In this document: piece by piece, positions 63,264-64,000 of the stretch
Position numbering within the stretch: position 1 is the stretch's first letter
Layout of the letters: each line of letters begins with the position of its first letter
Assembly (NCBI GenBank): GCA_022823505.1
Contig: JAJEIA010000098.1
Span: 23,146-87,145 of the forward strand
Source: Dehalococcoidia bacterium
GTDB lineage: Bacteria > Chloroflexota > Dehalococcoidia > Lucifugimonadales > UBA3495
Length of the DNA stretch: 64,000 bases
Direction of reading: 5' to 3'
Program-made: the position numbers and the translations under genes
Notes under the pieces: model-generated
Databases searched by the model: none
The model's input: only the letters and a program-made list of their open reading frames with translations
Told to the model about the DNA's origin: nothing

Positions 63264-64000
63264 TTAATCGCGGTCTCGGGCGTCGGTCAGCAGTTTGAGC
63301 GGCGCTATTGGGTTGGCGATACTTGGAGGCAGGGCAAGCTCCGCTCCGCGTCCCTGCCAGCGGTCCGCTAAATGTGCAGAAAGAAGCGGCAGCTCGGGCG
63401 CGCCGGTTCCACCGTCCATTACAGGCATGGTTTCGATGTCCTGGTCGTCGTCGGGGTTGTCCGCGTCCGGACGCCACGGCCAGGGCAGATGACGCCGCCA
63501 GGGATCGGAGCCCCCGTATCCGTTCGCCTCGGCGACCACGGCCATTACCTGGTGGGGACGGTACGCGCGGTGGGTCGGTTGCTCCGCCAGGATCGCGTCC
63601 TGGTCGATGGTCGCCCACAGCGCGGCGACGGAAGTTGCTCCGACGCTGCGGGCGCAGGTGATGTCCTGCGGCCCATCACCCACGTACATCGCGTCCTTGG
63701 GGTCGACGGCCATCGTCGCGAGGACATCAACCAGCCCGTCGGGCGCCGGCTTGTAGGGCCGGTCGTCGGTCTTGAAGTTCGCATATTCGACCAGGGGCGC
63801 CAACCCGGACTCGCGCAGCTCGATCTCCCCGAAGTACGGGATTTTGTCGGACAGTATGCCCACGCGTATTCCGCGCCGTCGGAACGCGCTCAGCAGCGTG
63901 GCGACACCCGGATACAGGTAACGGCGATGCCCCTCAATCGCGTGGTAATGGCTCAGGTAGATGGGAAGGATGCCTTCCAATTCCGCCTCCGCCTCGGTAT
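63264..64000 (-). CDS. HAD-superfamily hydrolase, partial (5' end beyond window)
   Basis: At least 245 codons of a HAD phosphatase-like protein. RRGIRVGILSDKIPYFGEIEL contains motif II (Ser), YKPAPDGL motif III (Lys) and MYVGDGPQDITCARSVGATSVA motif IV. The N-terminal DxDx(T/V) nucleophile must lie beyond 64000. A Pro/Asp-rich C-terminal extension of about 90 residues follows the HAD core and is unusual. Phosphoglycolate phosphatase-like enzymes are the nearest pattern. Confidence 0.82.
   Translation of the reverse strand, partial: TEAEAELEGILPIYLSHYHAIEGHRRYLYPGVATLLSAFRRRGIRVGILSDKIPYFGEIELRESGLAPLVEYANFKTDDRPYKPAPDGLVDVLATMAVDPKDAMYVGDGPQDITCARSVGATSVAALWATIDQDAILAEQPTHRAYRPHQVMAVVAEANGYGGSDPWRRHLPWPWRPDADNPDDDQDIETMPVMDGGTGAPELPLLSAHLADRWQGRGAELALPPSIANPIAPLKLLTDARDRD

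Overview
The window is a GC-rich bacterial chromosome segment with densely packed genes on both strands, short intergenic gaps, Shine-Dalgarno sites of the AGGAGG type and frequent TTG/GTG starts. It contains one tRNA gene and no rRNA, prophage, transposase or CRISPR array. Pro/Thr/Ala-rich lipoprotein linkers, cytochrome P450s, luciferase-like flavin oxidoreductases, CoA-transferases and a SelW-type selenoprotein together suggest a Chloroflexota bacterium of the Dehalococcoidia/SAR202 kind. That placement is inference; no marker gene here proves it.

Layout. 1-5100: rluD, lspA and a hydrolase on the minus strand, then threonine aldolase, an isochorismatase-like protein and an arrestin-like protein on the plus strand. 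5465-9876: a minus-strand run of an acyl-CoA carboxyltransferase, a small membrane protein, an LLM oxidoreductase and rarA (rarA carries a frameshift). 10007-16425: folP-folK, an orphan peptide-binding protein, a gamma-glutamyltransferase and a lipoprotein. 16462-23382: hpt and gyrB, a NUDIX protein, an inositol-phosphatase homologue, an M19 dipeptidase, a MetE/UROD-like protein and a PNPOx-fold protein, followed by tRNA-Ser(UGA). 23747-30596: a catabolic/accessory stretch with an acyl-CoA-dehydrogenase-like enzyme, an EthD-like tandem protein, a Baeyer-Villiger-type monooxygenase, an MFS transporter and a cupin. 30820-34595: a peptide ABC transporter (binding protein and two permeases, no ATPase). 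35018-41731: valS, a lipoprotein, aroE, aroC and an LLM enzyme. 41780-48379: four paralogous P450s, one with its own ferredoxin, and a small two-gene cassette resembling HicBA. 48777-57552: core metabolism (rnc, pdxS-pdxT, an R3H AAA ATPase, tmk, cysC, ilvE, plsY-like) interleaved with two selenoprotein genes. 57623-64000: an EamA transporter, an arylsulfotransferase-like protein, an AAA15 ATPase plus TOPRIM pair, both CoA-transferase subunits and a partial HAD phosphatase.

The most notable result is two separate genes with an in-frame TGA exactly where a redox cysteine is expected. One is a DsbA/FrnE-like protein (48777-49409, UPFV motif, no cysteine anywhere else). The other is an Rdx/SelW-like protein (54487-54774, CVPU motif). 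Each has a strong ribosome-binding site before the upstream ATG and a stem-loop with a GU-containing apical loop just 3' of the TGA. Conventional ORF calling truncates both. They imply that the organism has a selenocysteine pathway, whose genes are not in this window.
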